Source of the DNA: Himantopus leucocephalus
Lineage: Eukaryota > Chordata > Aves > Charadriiformes > Recurvirostridae
Reading direction: 5' to 3'
DNA: 64,000 nucleotides
Assembly: GCA_003993805.1 (NCBI GenBank)
Contig: RSEF01000019.1
Location: 5,691,927 to 5,755,926 of the forward strand
The first letter of the stretch is position 1. Every line of letters starts with the position of its first letter. Position numbers and translations under genes: made by a program. Positions 1-11,959 of this stretch are shown here, piece by piece. A model generated the notes under the pieces. That model was not told the origin of the DNA, made no database searches, and was given only the letters and a program-made list of their open reading frames with translations.

Positions 1-714
1 CCCCTTTTCCCCTTGCAAACATGCTTTTTCGTGTGTGTGTCTTTTTCTTACCGATAGTCCTGTGCTGCTCCAGATTCCGGGTTCCTGTAGGTTCCATTTC
101 CATTTGTAAACACCGTCCCCCCCCGGTGTACCGTACAGAATCCCATGTACAGAGCACTGATAAACGCTCCGGGGGAAACGCCGCTGTTTGCCCGGCTGAG
201 CCCTTGTTGGTTAAAAAGAGCCAACGCTTCCACCCACCAGTAACTGCCCAGCAACACACAGTAATGCCAGTTAGCGCACCTTGGGCAACGGGGGAACAGA
301 TGGGACAGAAGCAGGGTGAGATGATCCAGCAGTTTGTGACATTTTTTTTGCATTTGGGGGATGTTTAACTAACAGGAGCTGTAGGTTTTGGTGGCTTTTG
401 AGGGATTTTTGATCTGTGCGATTGTTACTTTTCATTCAAGACCACAGCGGAGGGTGAGTTTACCTGCGTAGGTAACACAAAAACGATCAGATCCATGAAC
501 AGGCGCGAATCGGACTGTTTTATCTGTTACATCTCCGTCACAGCGAGCGGAGCGGTGCCGGGACTGTCGCAGACGGGGTGTCTGTAGGTCGTGTACATTT
601 TGCCTTGCTCTGAACTTGTCGCGGGTGCAGATCGCTGTATTTGGTGGTGCGGCTTTTGAAGAACTCCTACCCAGACGCCTGAGCGTGTTGTATTTATGCC
701 AGGGAGTTTGTTAG
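1..714 (+). other. SUMF2: Intron of SUMF2, upstream exons outside window
   Basis: No exon of the missing SUMF2 N-terminus could be recognised here in any frame. The stretch ends in a splice acceptor (TTAG at 711-714) for the first visible exon. I see no repeat or RNA gene in it. Confidence 0.7.
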
Positions 715-1966
715 AGAAAAGAAATACAAAACAGAAGCAGAAGCGTTTGGCTGGAGCTTTGTCTTTGAGGATTTCGTATCTGAAGAGCTGAAAAAAAAAG
801 TCACACAAAAACTGGAGGTAAATCCAAATCCCGTGGGGGTGAGTCTCAGTGATGAGGGTGGAGATGGTATTTCTGATCACATCCCTGTCTGACCTCTCTG
901 TTCTAATTAAAAAAAAAAAACAAACCAGGAGGGGAGACCCTTGCCGGTATTGCTTTTCCGCTGAGTAGCAACTACCTCTCAGCGCAGAGCTTGGCCGTTC
1001 TCGCTGGGTTTTCTTTAGTCTTGGGTTGTTTTGCTTTTGAAACTAACGGCAGGGTTGAGCCTGGGTTGTTTTACGGCGCTCCTCTGTTAACATCCTCTCC
1101 AAACGCTGTCAGACTGGGCTCAGGGGATGCTCCGGTGCGCTGAGAGGGAGCAAAGCGCGTTTCAAAGTACTTTACTAATTAAATCTTAAAATAGAAAAAC
1201 TGAACAGCATCGGCTGCTTCATCTATTTTCACTTTTGAAAGCAAATGCCTCTGCTCTGTTGGAAAGCACTACCAAAATGCCTGTGATAACCCAGCTCAAA
1301 CTGCAGCATTTAACCATTTCCAGACTAACAAGCGCACTTCTTTACACACGCTGCTGTAGGACGGTGTTGGGGGGGGGTGTTCCCAGTTCAGCTTTAATCT
1401 GGTGTCGTTTCTTTTCCCAGTCTGCCCCTTGGTGGTTGCCCATCGAGAAGGCGTTTTGGCGACAGGTAGGTAAAAATCATGTGCGGTGAGTCCTCTCCGT
1501 GCCGGGAGCGTGTATGTGTTAGTGTCTGCGGAACCTTATCGACTGAAAATAGGGGGGAAAAAATAGCATTTCTGGTTGCTGCGTGTTCCCTGCCTTGGCC
1601 TCTTCTGTCCTTTGGTCCCTTTTTAATTGAAAAGTTTATGAAATCAATTAAAATCTGTTCGACGCAATTCCTCCCAGCCCTCGGGTCCTGGCTCCGGCAT
1701 AAAGGACAGGCTGGACTACCCGGTGCTGCACGTGAGCTGGAACGACGCGCAGGCCTTCTGCGCTTGGAAAGGGAAGAGGCTCCCGGCGGAGGAGGAGTGG
1801 GAATTTGCTGCCAGGGGAGGACTGGAGCGTACGTACCACCAGCTCTGACCTTTTCCCAAACCGAGGCATCGAGTAATGGTAATTCTACCAGATCCAAATC
1901 TCCATCCAGGGATGTTCTCAGAGGTTAACCTGGGGGCTGAACCACCTCTTGTGGCCTGGGAGTCAG

Positions 1967-2003
<37 letters not shown>

Positions 2004-4186
2004 TAGGAAGAAGAAGTGGCTTATCTATGGTCTTAACATATCTCCTCAAACAGAGCATTTCTGCCAGCTAAAAATATCATTTCATGGGTTTGGGGTAAGG
2101 AGTGACCCCACTGCCCCCCCCACATTGGTGCTGGGATCACTGGGGGGAGCGTGGGACTCCCTGGCATGAGCGGCGGTTTGTGAATGGGAAGCTGTTGCCG
2201 ATTCCCGTCTCTCCTCGCCAACCTGGCAGTGTCTGTAGGGATCGGACCGCCAAGCCCCGTTCACGTCACCCCCCGCGTTGTCCTGAGCTGAGCGGAAAAG
2301 GGACGGTCGTAAAAGCCTGGTTAAAAATGGGGAAATGCAGAGGCTGGATTGACACGGGGGTAACGGGTGTCTCTTCCTCCTTGGCAGAAAGGGTGTATCC
2401 CTGGGGAAACAAGTTTCAGCCGAACCGTACAAATCTGTGGCAGGTAAGAGCCTAAAAATCATCCCGTCTACTCTGAGCTCTTCTGAGGGCAGTGTTTAAC
2501 TTGACCGCAGAGCGCGCGTGGCTGCCCGAGCCGGCTGCATGGTCCTGGGGAGCAACGCAGGTTTACCTGCAGGGTACCCAAATTCAGCTCCGGATGGATT
2601 ATCCAAAACAGCCTTGGAGGGAGCAGACTCAGCCCAGCTTCCCTGGGAAACTGGGATTTCAATGTTTCCAAAACCTCATACATAACCAGAAATTCATACA
2701 TAAATTTGTTTGAAAAGGAGGTTGTCTTGGGAGAACTTTAGATGGTTGATCTCCTCTCTTGGCCAGAAATGCTGCATAGAATTAATTTACAATGGTGCGT
2801 TATTTAAGTGTAACACTGTCCTGCAAAGAGCAGGACTTTGTCGTCTCCACGGTGGGTCTTTGCTTGGAGTGATCTCTGTTCCCACAGGGCCAGTTCCCGA
2901 GGGTGGACACGGCTGAAGACGGTTATCACGGCGTCTCGCCGGTGGCAGCGTTCCCTCCTCAGAATAACTACGGTACAGAGCAGACGTCCCCACCGTGGTT
3001 TTGGGGATGGCATCTGCTTCCTAAATGAACGCTAATTATAAAATCCTGTAGCCGTAGCAGAGTTTCAGATATGATGTGGGATCACGTCAGCATCTTGCCA
3101 GAATAACCGAGCCCAGCAGGAGCACCGAGGGTTGTTGCTGACGTTGGCTGACGTGCACGTGCTGCACTTCCATGCACCAAACCAGCCCCTGCTTCTGGTT
3201 AGAAGTCACTTATTTTGAACTTCAGTGCGATTTGCCTGAAAATCCCGAGCACATTGTGTTGAGGGCAGCGGATGCCATGCCCTCACGCGGATGGGAAACG
3301 ATGAGACACATTAAAGGTCCAGTTCTAAACCGGGGCCAGTTTGAAATACAGCAAAGAGCTCCTGCTTCCCAGTCTCACCATTAAACCACGCTCTTGCCGT
3401 GATGCTTTGAGTCTTGCGCCCCGCTCCCGTAAACCAAAGTGCTTTCGCAGCCCTTGCAAACGCACTCTCGTAATCCTGATGCAAACCCCTCCGTGTCTCA
3501 GGGCTCTACGACCTGCTGGGGAACACCTGGGAGTGGACCGCGTCCGAGTACCCGACTGCGGGGCTCTCGTCGAGGCAGCGCGCTCAGAAAATGCAGGTCC
3601 TGAGAGGCGCCTCGTGGATTGACACGGCAGACGGGTCTGCGAATCATAAAGCTCGTGTTACTACCAGGTAGGTCCAGGCGCTGCCCAGGCGCTGTTTGGC
3701 AGCGATTTCTTCTGGCTTGGTTTTATTTGGAAGGGGGGTTTTATTTTAAAAGACATTTGTTTGCTCCCACTCTGCGAAGCAGTTAGGAAAACACACTACA
3801 AACACTGCTAAAAATCTTCCTGCTAGAGATAACGTTCCTAATTGCTTCTCAAGTCATAGAATGATAGAATGGGTTGGGTTGGAAGGGACCTGAGAGATCA
3901 TCTAGCTCCAACCTCTCTGCCATCAAGTGTTTTCCATCAAGTATTTAGAATGCAATGCTCTTCTTGAAGTTATTCCGGGGAAGGGGAAGATGTTTCTAGT
4001 CTGTTATAGAGGGGCACGTTAAAGGATGTGAGCGTTGAGCAGGCGGGATCCCTAACTTTGGGTCTCTTTTCCCCCGTGAGAATGGGGAACACGCTGGACT
4101 CAGCCTCCGACAACCTCAGCTTCCGCTGCGCTGCCGACGTCCCGCCCGTCGTGGCTGAGAAAAGCCGGACCAAACCCGAGCTCTGA
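715..4186 (+). CDS. SUMF2: SUMF2, sulfatase-modifying factor 2 (3' seven coding exons)
   Basis: Coding exons are 715-817, 1421-1465, 1678-1828, 2388-2443, 2888-2972, 3502-3667 and 4081-4186 (TGA 4184-4186). They give 236 codons plus one split Arg; about 65-70 N-terminal residues, including the signal peptide, lie upstream of the window. The translation carries the FGE-sulfatase fold signatures [66 protein letters not shown] and [21 protein letters not shown]2 is the ER-luminal paralogue of the formylglycine-generating enzyme SUMF1; it is reported to bind sulfatases and SUMF1 and to have no oxidase activity. In agreement, the catalytic Cys pair of SUMF1 is absent: the equivalent stretch reads [20 protein letters not shown]. 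The C-terminus KPEL resembles the PGEL/KDEL-type ER retrieval tail. The gene converges on PHKG1. Confidence 0.96.
1969..2002. repeat. (TAA)n microsatellite
   Basis: About eleven uninterrupted TAA units in the SUMF2 intron between exons 1678-1828 and 2388-2443. Confidence 0.95.
3854..3930 (-). mobile_element. CR1 LINE 3' fragment
   Basis: The sequence reads TCATAGAATGATAGAATGGG followed by TTGGGTTGGAAGGGACCT, the reverse complement of the CR1 3' end. It is short and 5'-truncated, and lies in the last SUMF2 intron. Confidence 0.85.
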
Positions 4187-4287
4187 GCGGGTCACTCGGG
4201 AAGACCTGACGGCATTTTCTCCTGTGGAGATGAACAGTAACCCCCAGCAGTCACTTTCATTAAACCCAGACAGTTCTAAAAATTAAA

Positions 4288-4293
4288 AATAAA
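4288..4293 (+). promoter_or_regulatory. SUMF2: SUMF2 polyadenylation signal
   Basis: AATAAA lies about 100 bases after the SUMF2 stop codon and is the first canonical hexamer downstream. Its use is inferred. Confidence 0.7.
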
Positions 4294-4653
4294 TACTTTC
4301 AGCTAAAACTCCTTTCTGCGCTGGGACGTCTGGGCAGGAGCAGGGTCCGGGAATGGCAGGCAGGGTGGTTTGTCTGTAATGTCCTCGTGGTGTAAGAGAT
4401 ATTACAGCTCTCCTGTTGGTGTCCGTTTTAAATAAGCGGAGGAGTGCGCGTGTGTGGCACCGGCCCAGAGCTGCGGGGACCTCCAGCCCCAGCCGGAGCG
4501 AGCCAACACCCGCAGCCCCCGTGACTGCCGGGGCGGCTGCCGGGGGGAGCGATGGGGGCACATCCCTGGAAGGGGGACTGGTACATCGGTCCCCATCTCC
4601 TCGGGAAGCTTTGTGCCCGCCTCCGAGCCTTCCCAGAAGTGAACCAAGGCGCT

Positions 4654-4659
4654 TTTATT
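4654..4659 (-). promoter_or_regulatory. PHKG1: PHKG1 polyadenylation signal
   Basis: On the minus strand AATAAA occurs about 500 bases after the PHKG1 stop. With the SUMF2 signal about 360 bases away on the other strand, the two transcripts probably end tail-to-tail without large overlap. Confidence 0.6.
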
Positions 4660-5160
4660 GACCCTTAAACAGCGGCAAAACCAGACGTGTGCTCGTGTCC
4701 AAGTGCGTGGATGACACGAGCCAGCGACCCGCCTCTCCTGGGCGTTACAGCCAACGTAAGGGCTACAAACCGGCGGTGCGCGAGCTCTGCCACCAAAGCC
4801 CCGAGCACAGGGGTGGGGGGGGACACCCCTCCGGGCACTGCTCATCCCTCCTCCACCCGCGACTGCCCCAAAGGGGTCCCGCTCCAGGGCTGAGCTGAGC
4901 CTCCCCCATGCAGATCTGCTGCTCCGAGCACACCGGGAGCTGCAGCTGGTTACGGCTCCGTTGGAGGCAGCTTCTCCAAACCCATCCCTTACAGCGGGAC
5001 GTACCCCAGGGGCGAATCGCAGCCGTCTGCTGGGTTTGCGTTTCCACCTGACCCGAGGCCAGCCGTATCTCTAAGAAAACGCAAAAGAAATCGCCGGTTG
5101 GTTTTCAAAGATTTTACTCGCCTTAACTCTGTGCAAACTCGTCGGCTGACGCAGCGGCGA

Positions 5161-8100
5161 TCAAAACAGCCCTTCCTCGGCTGCCAGCGTCAGCAAAATG
5201 GCCTTGCAGGTGTTCTCGAAGAGGGCGGCTCTGTTCTGCGCCTCCCCCTTCTTCACCCAGTGGCGGTAGGTCCTGAAGGCGCAGGCGTCGATCAGCTTAC
5301 GGACGGGCTTCAGGGCGTACGGGTCCCGCACCACCAGCTCCCTGGTGACCGACTTGACCAGTCGGTACTGGTAGTAAATGCGGACGGACGCCAGGACGGT
5401 CAGGCAGATCACCTGCAGCACAGGGAGGGGGGACGGGCTGGAATTCACGGCCAGTCCTACAACGGGACCAGATCAGCCCCGACGCGTCCCACGTGGCTGC
5501 TATCCGTGTGGAGGAGGCGGGGGGGAGCCCAGCTGCTGGCACAGGTATTTAGTCCCGTGTGAGTGCTATGGGCTTTTTGAGTGTGCTCTTAATGTCAAAA
5601 CTGTGGGTCAGTCCTAAATGTGTCACCCAATGCCACTTCGGGCACCTTTGAGCTGCCTGGCTATAAGGAAGGGAAAGGATTCCTCTGTTTTATCAACTTT
5701 TGCATCGTTTGATGCACCCATGTGATGTCAGGCTTATCGATTTCCCCTCAGAAGTGATCTTTTCTTTTTTAGTGGGGTTTTTTTTTTTGAGGAGGAGGCA
5801 GGCTTTTCCCTTATTTAATCCTCTTCTGTGAAAACGCCCTTCGGAAGCACCAGAAAGTAAGCGCAATAGTGCTTAGAGAAGGATCTCCACCCAGGCTGCC
5901 CCCTCCTGTCAAAGCCCAGGTCCATCAGCCTTCTTGAACTCCCAATTTCTCCCAGCTCAGCTGGGAAACCCATCCCACTGCTCAGCTCCTGCAGCTCCCA
6001 GTCTCGGAGTCGGGGCGCTGGGTCACCCCCGTACCCAACCTCACCTTAAATTTCCGGAAGGGGCTGAAGTGCCGAACCTCCTCCACATCGTACTGCTGGA
6101 AGAAGGGGTGGGCCAGCGCCTCGCCGGCCGTGTACCGCTGCTGTGGGTCCACCACCAGGAACCGGGAGATCTGCATGAGAGCACTAAATCAACCCAGGGC
6201 ATCCCAGTTGTCTGCAACCCCCCCCCACCTCCCACCCCCCGCAAAGGTTTTCCCATCCCTGAGCACCTACCAGGTCCTTGACGGTGTCCGAGCGGTCATC
6301 CCACTCCGGGGAGCCGAACTGGTAGTCCCCGTTCATGATCATCCGCAGCATCAGCATCTGCTTGCGGTGCCAGAAGGGAGGTGACCCGGCCAGCAAGGTG
6401 TACATGATCACCCCGGTGCTCCACCTGCGGGCAGACCAGACGGACCCTCCAGCCCCGAGTGGCACCCGGCCGCGGCCGTGCCCCAAGGGTGGCTCGGTGC
6501 CTCTCCCCAACTGGGACACGCTGGGCTTTGCCACCATGGAAAACCAGGAGGAGGCTGCCCTGGGTGGTGCCTGATGAGGGAGGTTGAGCTCGTTAGCCCT
6601 GATGGGTAATTAGGAGCTGGGGCTGCCCTGCTGCTGGGGAGGGGGTTGGGGGTTTTGAGTCTGAGCTGCTCTCCTGGATGCTGCAGGAGGAAGCTGCGAG
6701 TCAGAGGTATTTGCCTTTCTTGGTTTTTCTTGGGGGTTTTTAGGGGAGGGAGAGGACGCGGGAGGGTGGGACATGGTGGGACCGGCCGATGCCACTGAGG
6801 CTGGATGATCTGGGGCTGCCTCAGCTCAGGCTGTGCTGCGCAAAGTGTCCTGGCGTGGGAGTTAACGGAGGCATTTAAACTGAAAAGGGGCTGAAATGCC
6901 CCGGTGTGTTTCGAGAGGTTGGTTACGGCTCTGACCACCGCAGATCTGAGCCTGAAGCCACCAGAGATAGTGGCAAAGTCCCCGTGGGGCTCTGATGGGC
7001 TTCTCTGAGCTGGCCGCTCTCGCAGGGGCTGCCTTGGGCTTGTGTCTTGCTACGGGGTGTGTTTAAAAAGCCCCGAATCTTGGAGCCCAGCCCGGGCTGA
7101 TTTTTTTATGAGCAGGAAGTGTTGCTTTCCCTCCTCCCTGAGGGGCCAAAGTTGGAGGGACGGGCTCGTCCCCGGGTTGCTTCTCCCCCAGCTCTGTGCC
7201 AGAGCCCGCTGCTCACCAGGACAGCCCTGCACAGCCCTCAAGGGTGTTTTTCGGTGCCTCATTTAATTCCTTCCAAACACCCAAACGCGTCCCCATCTGC
7301 ACGACTCTCGCTGCGCCTCAGAGCACGCGTGTTTCGGGAGCAGCCCGCGGGGTTGAGGCGGGAAGGCCGGCGTCACACTCACATATCCACCTCCTTCCCG
7401 TAGCCTTGGTGCTCGTCGTCCATGGAGCACTGCAGGATCTCGGGGGCCAGGTAGCCAGGCGTGCCGCAGATCTCTGCGAAGATGGGGCACAGCATCCCCC
7501 TGAGCCACCCGGGAGGGTTTGTGCCGTGTCCCCCCAACACCCACCCGAGCAGCCGACGGGGGGGTCTGGATCCCAGGTGGGATCTTTGCAGTGACAGTGC
7601 TTGCAAGGGAGTAACCGTGACTGGTGTGCGTCTCGCTGGTGACTTTTCTTGGTGGATTATAATGGATAAAATGTGAGTGAAGACAGTGATGGGGATGCTG
7701 GGGGGGGAGGGGCGGTGTCTGTTGTTGGGTATGTGGCTCTTCGCAGGGTAGGAGTGGGGGAAAAAACCCTAATGTTGGGCAGTGAATGGATGGGGTAACG
7801 AGGGTCAGCTGGAGGGGAAACAAGCAGAAAGAATAGGATGATTTTCCTAACGGGCAGCAACTTGTTCATGGCAAGGAGTGCAGTGCGGAGGCTGTGCCGC
7901 AGGCAGCGCTGGGCTCGCGCGCGAGCGGGAGGGCACCCCAAGCCGATGGGCACCAATCTGCGCCCGCAGCAGCAAGACTGGCCCCAAGGAGACAGTGGGG
8001 CTGGAGAGACTCCACCGACTCCCCGTGAGCACTGCGGCAACGGGGTGGCCACAGACCAGCCCGGCATCGCCCCCGCCTCGCCGTCCTCCTACCTTTGAGC

Positions 8101-10098
8101 TTCTCGTTCTCGCGCAGCTGGCAGGAGAAGCCGAAGTCCGTCAGCTTAATGTTCATGTCGTCATCCAGGAGGATGTTCTCCGGCTTCAGGTCCCGGTGGA
8201 CGATGTTGATGGAGTGGAGGTACTGGATCACTTCCAGCAGCGCGCGCATGATCTTCCTGGGCATGGGTGACAGCACCTCTCCTAGCCCGAACGCCCACCG
8301 GCACCGCGCTCCCGGGGATGGGGACGGGGACGGGGACCGCGCAGCTCAGCCCTGTCCCTGAGCGCAGCGGCACAGCACCCCGGGGTGCTGTTTTGCCCGT
8401 GGGCGCCGTGCCGGCTGCAAGGTCGTCCTCTGAACCCGCGCTCTGCTTTTGCAACGTCGTTTGCAGCCGTCCGCATCTGGCCTTACCTGGTTTCCTTCTC
8501 GCTCAAGGTGACTTTCTCGGTGAGGTAGTCGAAGAGTTCCCCTCTCTTCATCCTGCGTGCAGGAGGGAAAACGGAGGCAGGCAGCGACTGAGCTACAGCG
8601 GCAAACCGGCCCCCGGGGCGGATCGCCCAGGGGTCACTGCCCCTTAACAGCCCCAGGGCACCCACTGCACAAAACGACAAGCCAACTTGTTAATAAAAAG
8701 GAGTTCAAATGCCTCTATATTGCTGCAAGACATCAGGTAAGAGGAGGAAAGGCTCTCCCGGCGCCATCCCCCTCCGCTGACATCCACCGCGCTGCCCCGG
8801 CATCAGGGGTTGCGGCGTCATGCGCGCCCTGGTCCCGCTGGGCATATAAATAACCCGCGGGGACACGTGAAAGCTCCCACCAAAGGTTACGGGGAAACCT
8901 GAGCAGCGCTGAGCCGCTGACGGAGGGGAAACGCTGCCGGCGGCGAGGCCGCAACGAGCTGGCTGGCAGCGATCCGGGCTCGTTGCTACCTTAAGCAAGA
9001 GCTGGTTGTCCCCTCCGCTTTGCCCTGTTTGGGCCATAAAAAGCTGGGGCCAGTGTTGGCTGGTGGCCGTCTGCTGAGCGGGTTATGGGCTTGGGGAGAT
9101 GGTGCTGGGCGAGCTGGTACTTACAGGTCAAACACCAAGAAGAAGAAGGTGCTGGATTCGTAGCTGTCCTTCAGCTGGACTGCAATAAAACACGGGGGCT
9201 GTGAGCAGAGTGTATAGCATGTTCCTGCCTGTTAATGGACTAAAAATTGCTGATCTAATTGCTAATGGAATTAATGAGGAGTTGATCTTCACTAGTGTTT
9301 CGGTTGGGAGACAACCTGGGCAGCGTGGGCACGGCCGGCGTGTGCGCAGCGGCAGAGCAAGCGATNCAACCTGGGCAGCGTGGGCGCAGCGGTAGAGCAA
9401 GCGACGCTCTGAGCAGGTGCCCTGTGTCATGCTAGGACCATCGGTGGTGTGACCTTCCAGGGATTTCACCCCCAAAACCCTTCCTGGGGACACCCTGAAG
9501 GATAAATAGGGCAGAAAACCCCCTTGCCTCGATGCTCAGAGCCTGACTTACTGACATTGGGGTGGCCCGAGACTTTCCGGAGAATGTCGATCTCTTTAGC
9601 GGTGGCTTCTCGCAGTTCCTGCACCTCCTTGGGGGATATGTTACCCGCCGTGATGTCGATAATCTTCACAGCATATTCCTGCCGGGTGGTTTTGTGAATG
9701 CACCGCCGCACGACGCTGCTCACCCCCCTGCCAGGGACAACACAGACAAGGTGGGGGTTCCCGTTCCTCCCCCTCCAGCCTGACTTCCCGGCCGTGCCAC
9801 CGGCACCTGGGCTGCTTGGTATTTTCATGCATGAGTTGGTTTTTGCTCTGTCTTGGCGGGACAGAAGATTTTGAGCTGATGGAAAGTGCTGCTTCGTGCT
9901 ATTTTTAACCCGGTGCTGCTATGGGCCCTGTTCATATCGGGTTCCCCAGGGGATGCTGTTCCTGATCCAGGTACTGGGGTGGGTGATACCACAGTTTGCC
10001 AAAAACAAGCTTTACCTGCCCAAAACCTCCTTCGGCTCATATTTTTCGTAAAACTCCTTGGACGAGTTCCAGTCTGGTAAGTCTTCTTCCTTGGTCAT
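5161..10098 (-). CDS. PHKG1: PHKG1, phosphorylase kinase catalytic subunit gamma 1
   Basis: Nine coding exons in transcript order: 10098-10016 (ATG), 9727-9552, 9179-9125, 8552-8487, 8256-8093, 7473-7383, 6424-6271, 6170-6045 and 5412-5161 (TGA). Phases agree and give 388 residues, close to the 387 of human PHKG1. The kinase domain runs from about residue 20 to 288: glycine loop GRGVSSVV (27-34), VKII lysine 49, HRDLKPEN with catalytic Asp149, DFG at 167-169, APE at 191-193. Glu182 in the activation loop (KEICGTP) is the residue known to replace a phosphorylatable Ser/Thr and keep this kinase constitutively active until restrained by the holoenzyme. The C-terminal exon ([20 protein letters not shown] onward) is the autoinhibitory, calmodulin-binding region. 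The enzyme phosphorylates glycogen phosphorylase in muscle. The start is chosen because MTKEEDLPD aligns with the family N-terminus. Confidence 0.97.
9312..9405. repeat. Near-duplicate sequence either side of a single N
   Basis: Copy 1 (9312-9365) and copy 2 (9367-9405) share CAACCTGGGCAGCGTGGGC and GCAGAGCAAGCGA-type ends and flank N at 9366. Copy 1 has about 15 extra bases. It lies in a PHKG1 intron and is probably an assembly join of two alleles. Confidence 0.75.
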
Positions 10099-10149
10099 CT
10101 CTGGCTCCTGCCTGGTGGCACTCTGGGTTCGTCTGCCGGCGGAAAGGGG
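10099..10149 (-). other. PHKG1: PHKG1 5' untranslated leader with upstream splice acceptor
   Basis: On the minus strand a pyrimidine tract ending in CCTTGCAG stops at 10150, immediately before a 51-base leader that runs into the ATG at 10098. This predicts at least one noncoding exon further upstream; a good donor exists at 12195-12190 in the CpG island. The link is inferred. Confidence 0.5.
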
Positions 10150-10250
10150 CTGCAAGGAGGAAAGAGCGAGGATGGGCGCTGGCGGCACCCGGGGCAGGAG
10201 CAGGGAGCTGCCCTGTCCCCGATCCCCTCCGGAGGGGAAAACATCGAGCT

Positions 10251-10273
10251 GGAGGAGGAGGAGGAGGAGGAGG
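10251..10273. repeat. (GGA)n trinucleotide repeat
   Basis: Seven GGA units followed by GATGATGAT, located in the probable 5' intron of PHKG1. The surrounding 10.15-11.85 kb shows no other recognisable gene. Confidence 0.9.
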
Positions 10274-11855
10274 ATGATGATCCAGGACCACAGACCAAAG
10301 GGGATATTTTGCTGGTTGGAGAAGCGAAGGTTTGCCCTCGGGACCCCGTGGAGATCCCGTTGAGGACAACAGGAGAAATCCCACTGAATCACACCTAGCC
10401 TGCCTGTCCCCAGAGGCGGAAGCAGCCTGGCGGGGGCCAAGGCTTTGGGAAGCGCCGCAGGACCTCAAAACCTGGTCCCTTCCTGCACGGCACCCGCACC
10501 CAGCTCACAGGGCATCGTCCTCCAGCTCCTCCCACGTGCTAAGGGCTGTGCCACGCTTCTCCTGCTGCCTCCTACCTGGAAAAGCAACTTAATTAAGTTT
10601 TTAAGACTCCGGCTGGCAGAGCGCTGGCGGGGGAGGCAGCGGCTGAGCTGCACCTTAAGCTCGCAGAGGCGCACAGGAGCGAGGCGATGCTGGCACAGCG
10701 GGTCCAAAGGTCCCCAGCAGCAGCAGCAGCCGCCTCCAGAAATGTCACCCCACGCCAACACCACCCAAAGACCCCTGCAAAGCGCTGAAATCTGCCCTGC
10801 CTTTTTTTTTAAAAAAAAAAAAAAATTAAAAAAAAAATTCATTTTTTCCTGATTATTTTTAAGATTACAAAGTTGCCCGGAATGGTTTGGCTGAGAACAA
10901 GGAGGAAAAAATGGTGTTCAAAGTGAAGGGGAAAGGACCAAGGAGGGAAAATGGGTGTCGAGGGCTGGTGAAGTGGCGTGGGGGGCGCGGCGGGTCAGGG
11001 TGCAGGTGGGGGACCCGGTGGCCGGGGACAGCCAGCGCTGTGGGGTCAGCCGGGGCCGAGCCAGCCTGAGGACAGCAGCCAAGCGAGATTCCTCGGCCAC
11101 AGGCGTACAGCTGCCAGCAGCCTCCAAAACTCCTGAAAGGCTTTTATCCCGTTTCTTTTTTAACTTTTGGGCTGTAGTTTGTTGGTTTTGGGGTTTTTTT
11201 GGTATGCGCTGCCATTGCGGGAGGAGGAGCAGTATGACAATATTTTGAGGGGGGGGGAATAATCAGTAGTCCTGATCCCTAACTTTCACTGCCATTTCCC
11301 TTTAAGCCCTGGGAACTGGATGTCCTCAGCTTGTTCCTGCGCCCAGCATTGCTGAAATCCCGATTGTCCGGGTCCGGCTGCTCCCCAAACATACACGGAG
11401 ACGGAGCAGCTAGTGGGGAAAGCAGCTCTTATAAGGTTGGGCAGCAAAATTGTCACTTGGGGGTGACAGTTTGTTGCCAGGGAGGGACGGTAGGCGGGCA
11501 GGAGAGCCTCGATCCTGCGGGTTTTCCTTTGCCCGTCTCTCCGAGGTGGCAACAGCTCTGCCAGGACACTGCCAGGCAGGTTTGCATCCCTAAATACATT
11601 TAAATCTTATTATCAACGCGTCTCTGTCCTGACCTGGTTCGAAGGACTGATGCTGTTTCAGGTGTCTGTCCGCTGCTGCTGGGAGGGACGTCTAAGGAGG
11701 GCTGGGGCGTTTCTAAACAGCCATGAGTTTGATTTTTAATTTATAAAATTTGAGCTGTTGGCAATATCGTGAGCGACGCCGAACCGAGTCCGGGCTGAAA
11801 TTATACACGAGAGGCAGGAACAGGGAGGAGGGAAAGGAAAACATCTCCGGGGGGG

Positions 11856-11955
11856 NNNNNNNNNNNNNNNNNNNNNNNNNNNNNNNNNNNNNNNNNNNNN
11901 NNNNNNNNNNNNNNNNNNNNNNNNNNNNNNNNNNNNNNNNNNNNNNNNNNNNNNN
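11856..11955. other. Assembly gap, 100 N
   Basis: Exactly 100 Ns within G/C-rich sequence. Its true size is unknown. Confidence 1.
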
Positions 11956-11959
11956 AACC

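Noticed and set aside
9367..9425. tRNA-like GGGCGCAGCGGTAGAGC near N 9366
   Set aside because: It resembles an A box, but no B box (GGTTCGANTCC) follows at the right distance and no acceptor stem can be paired.
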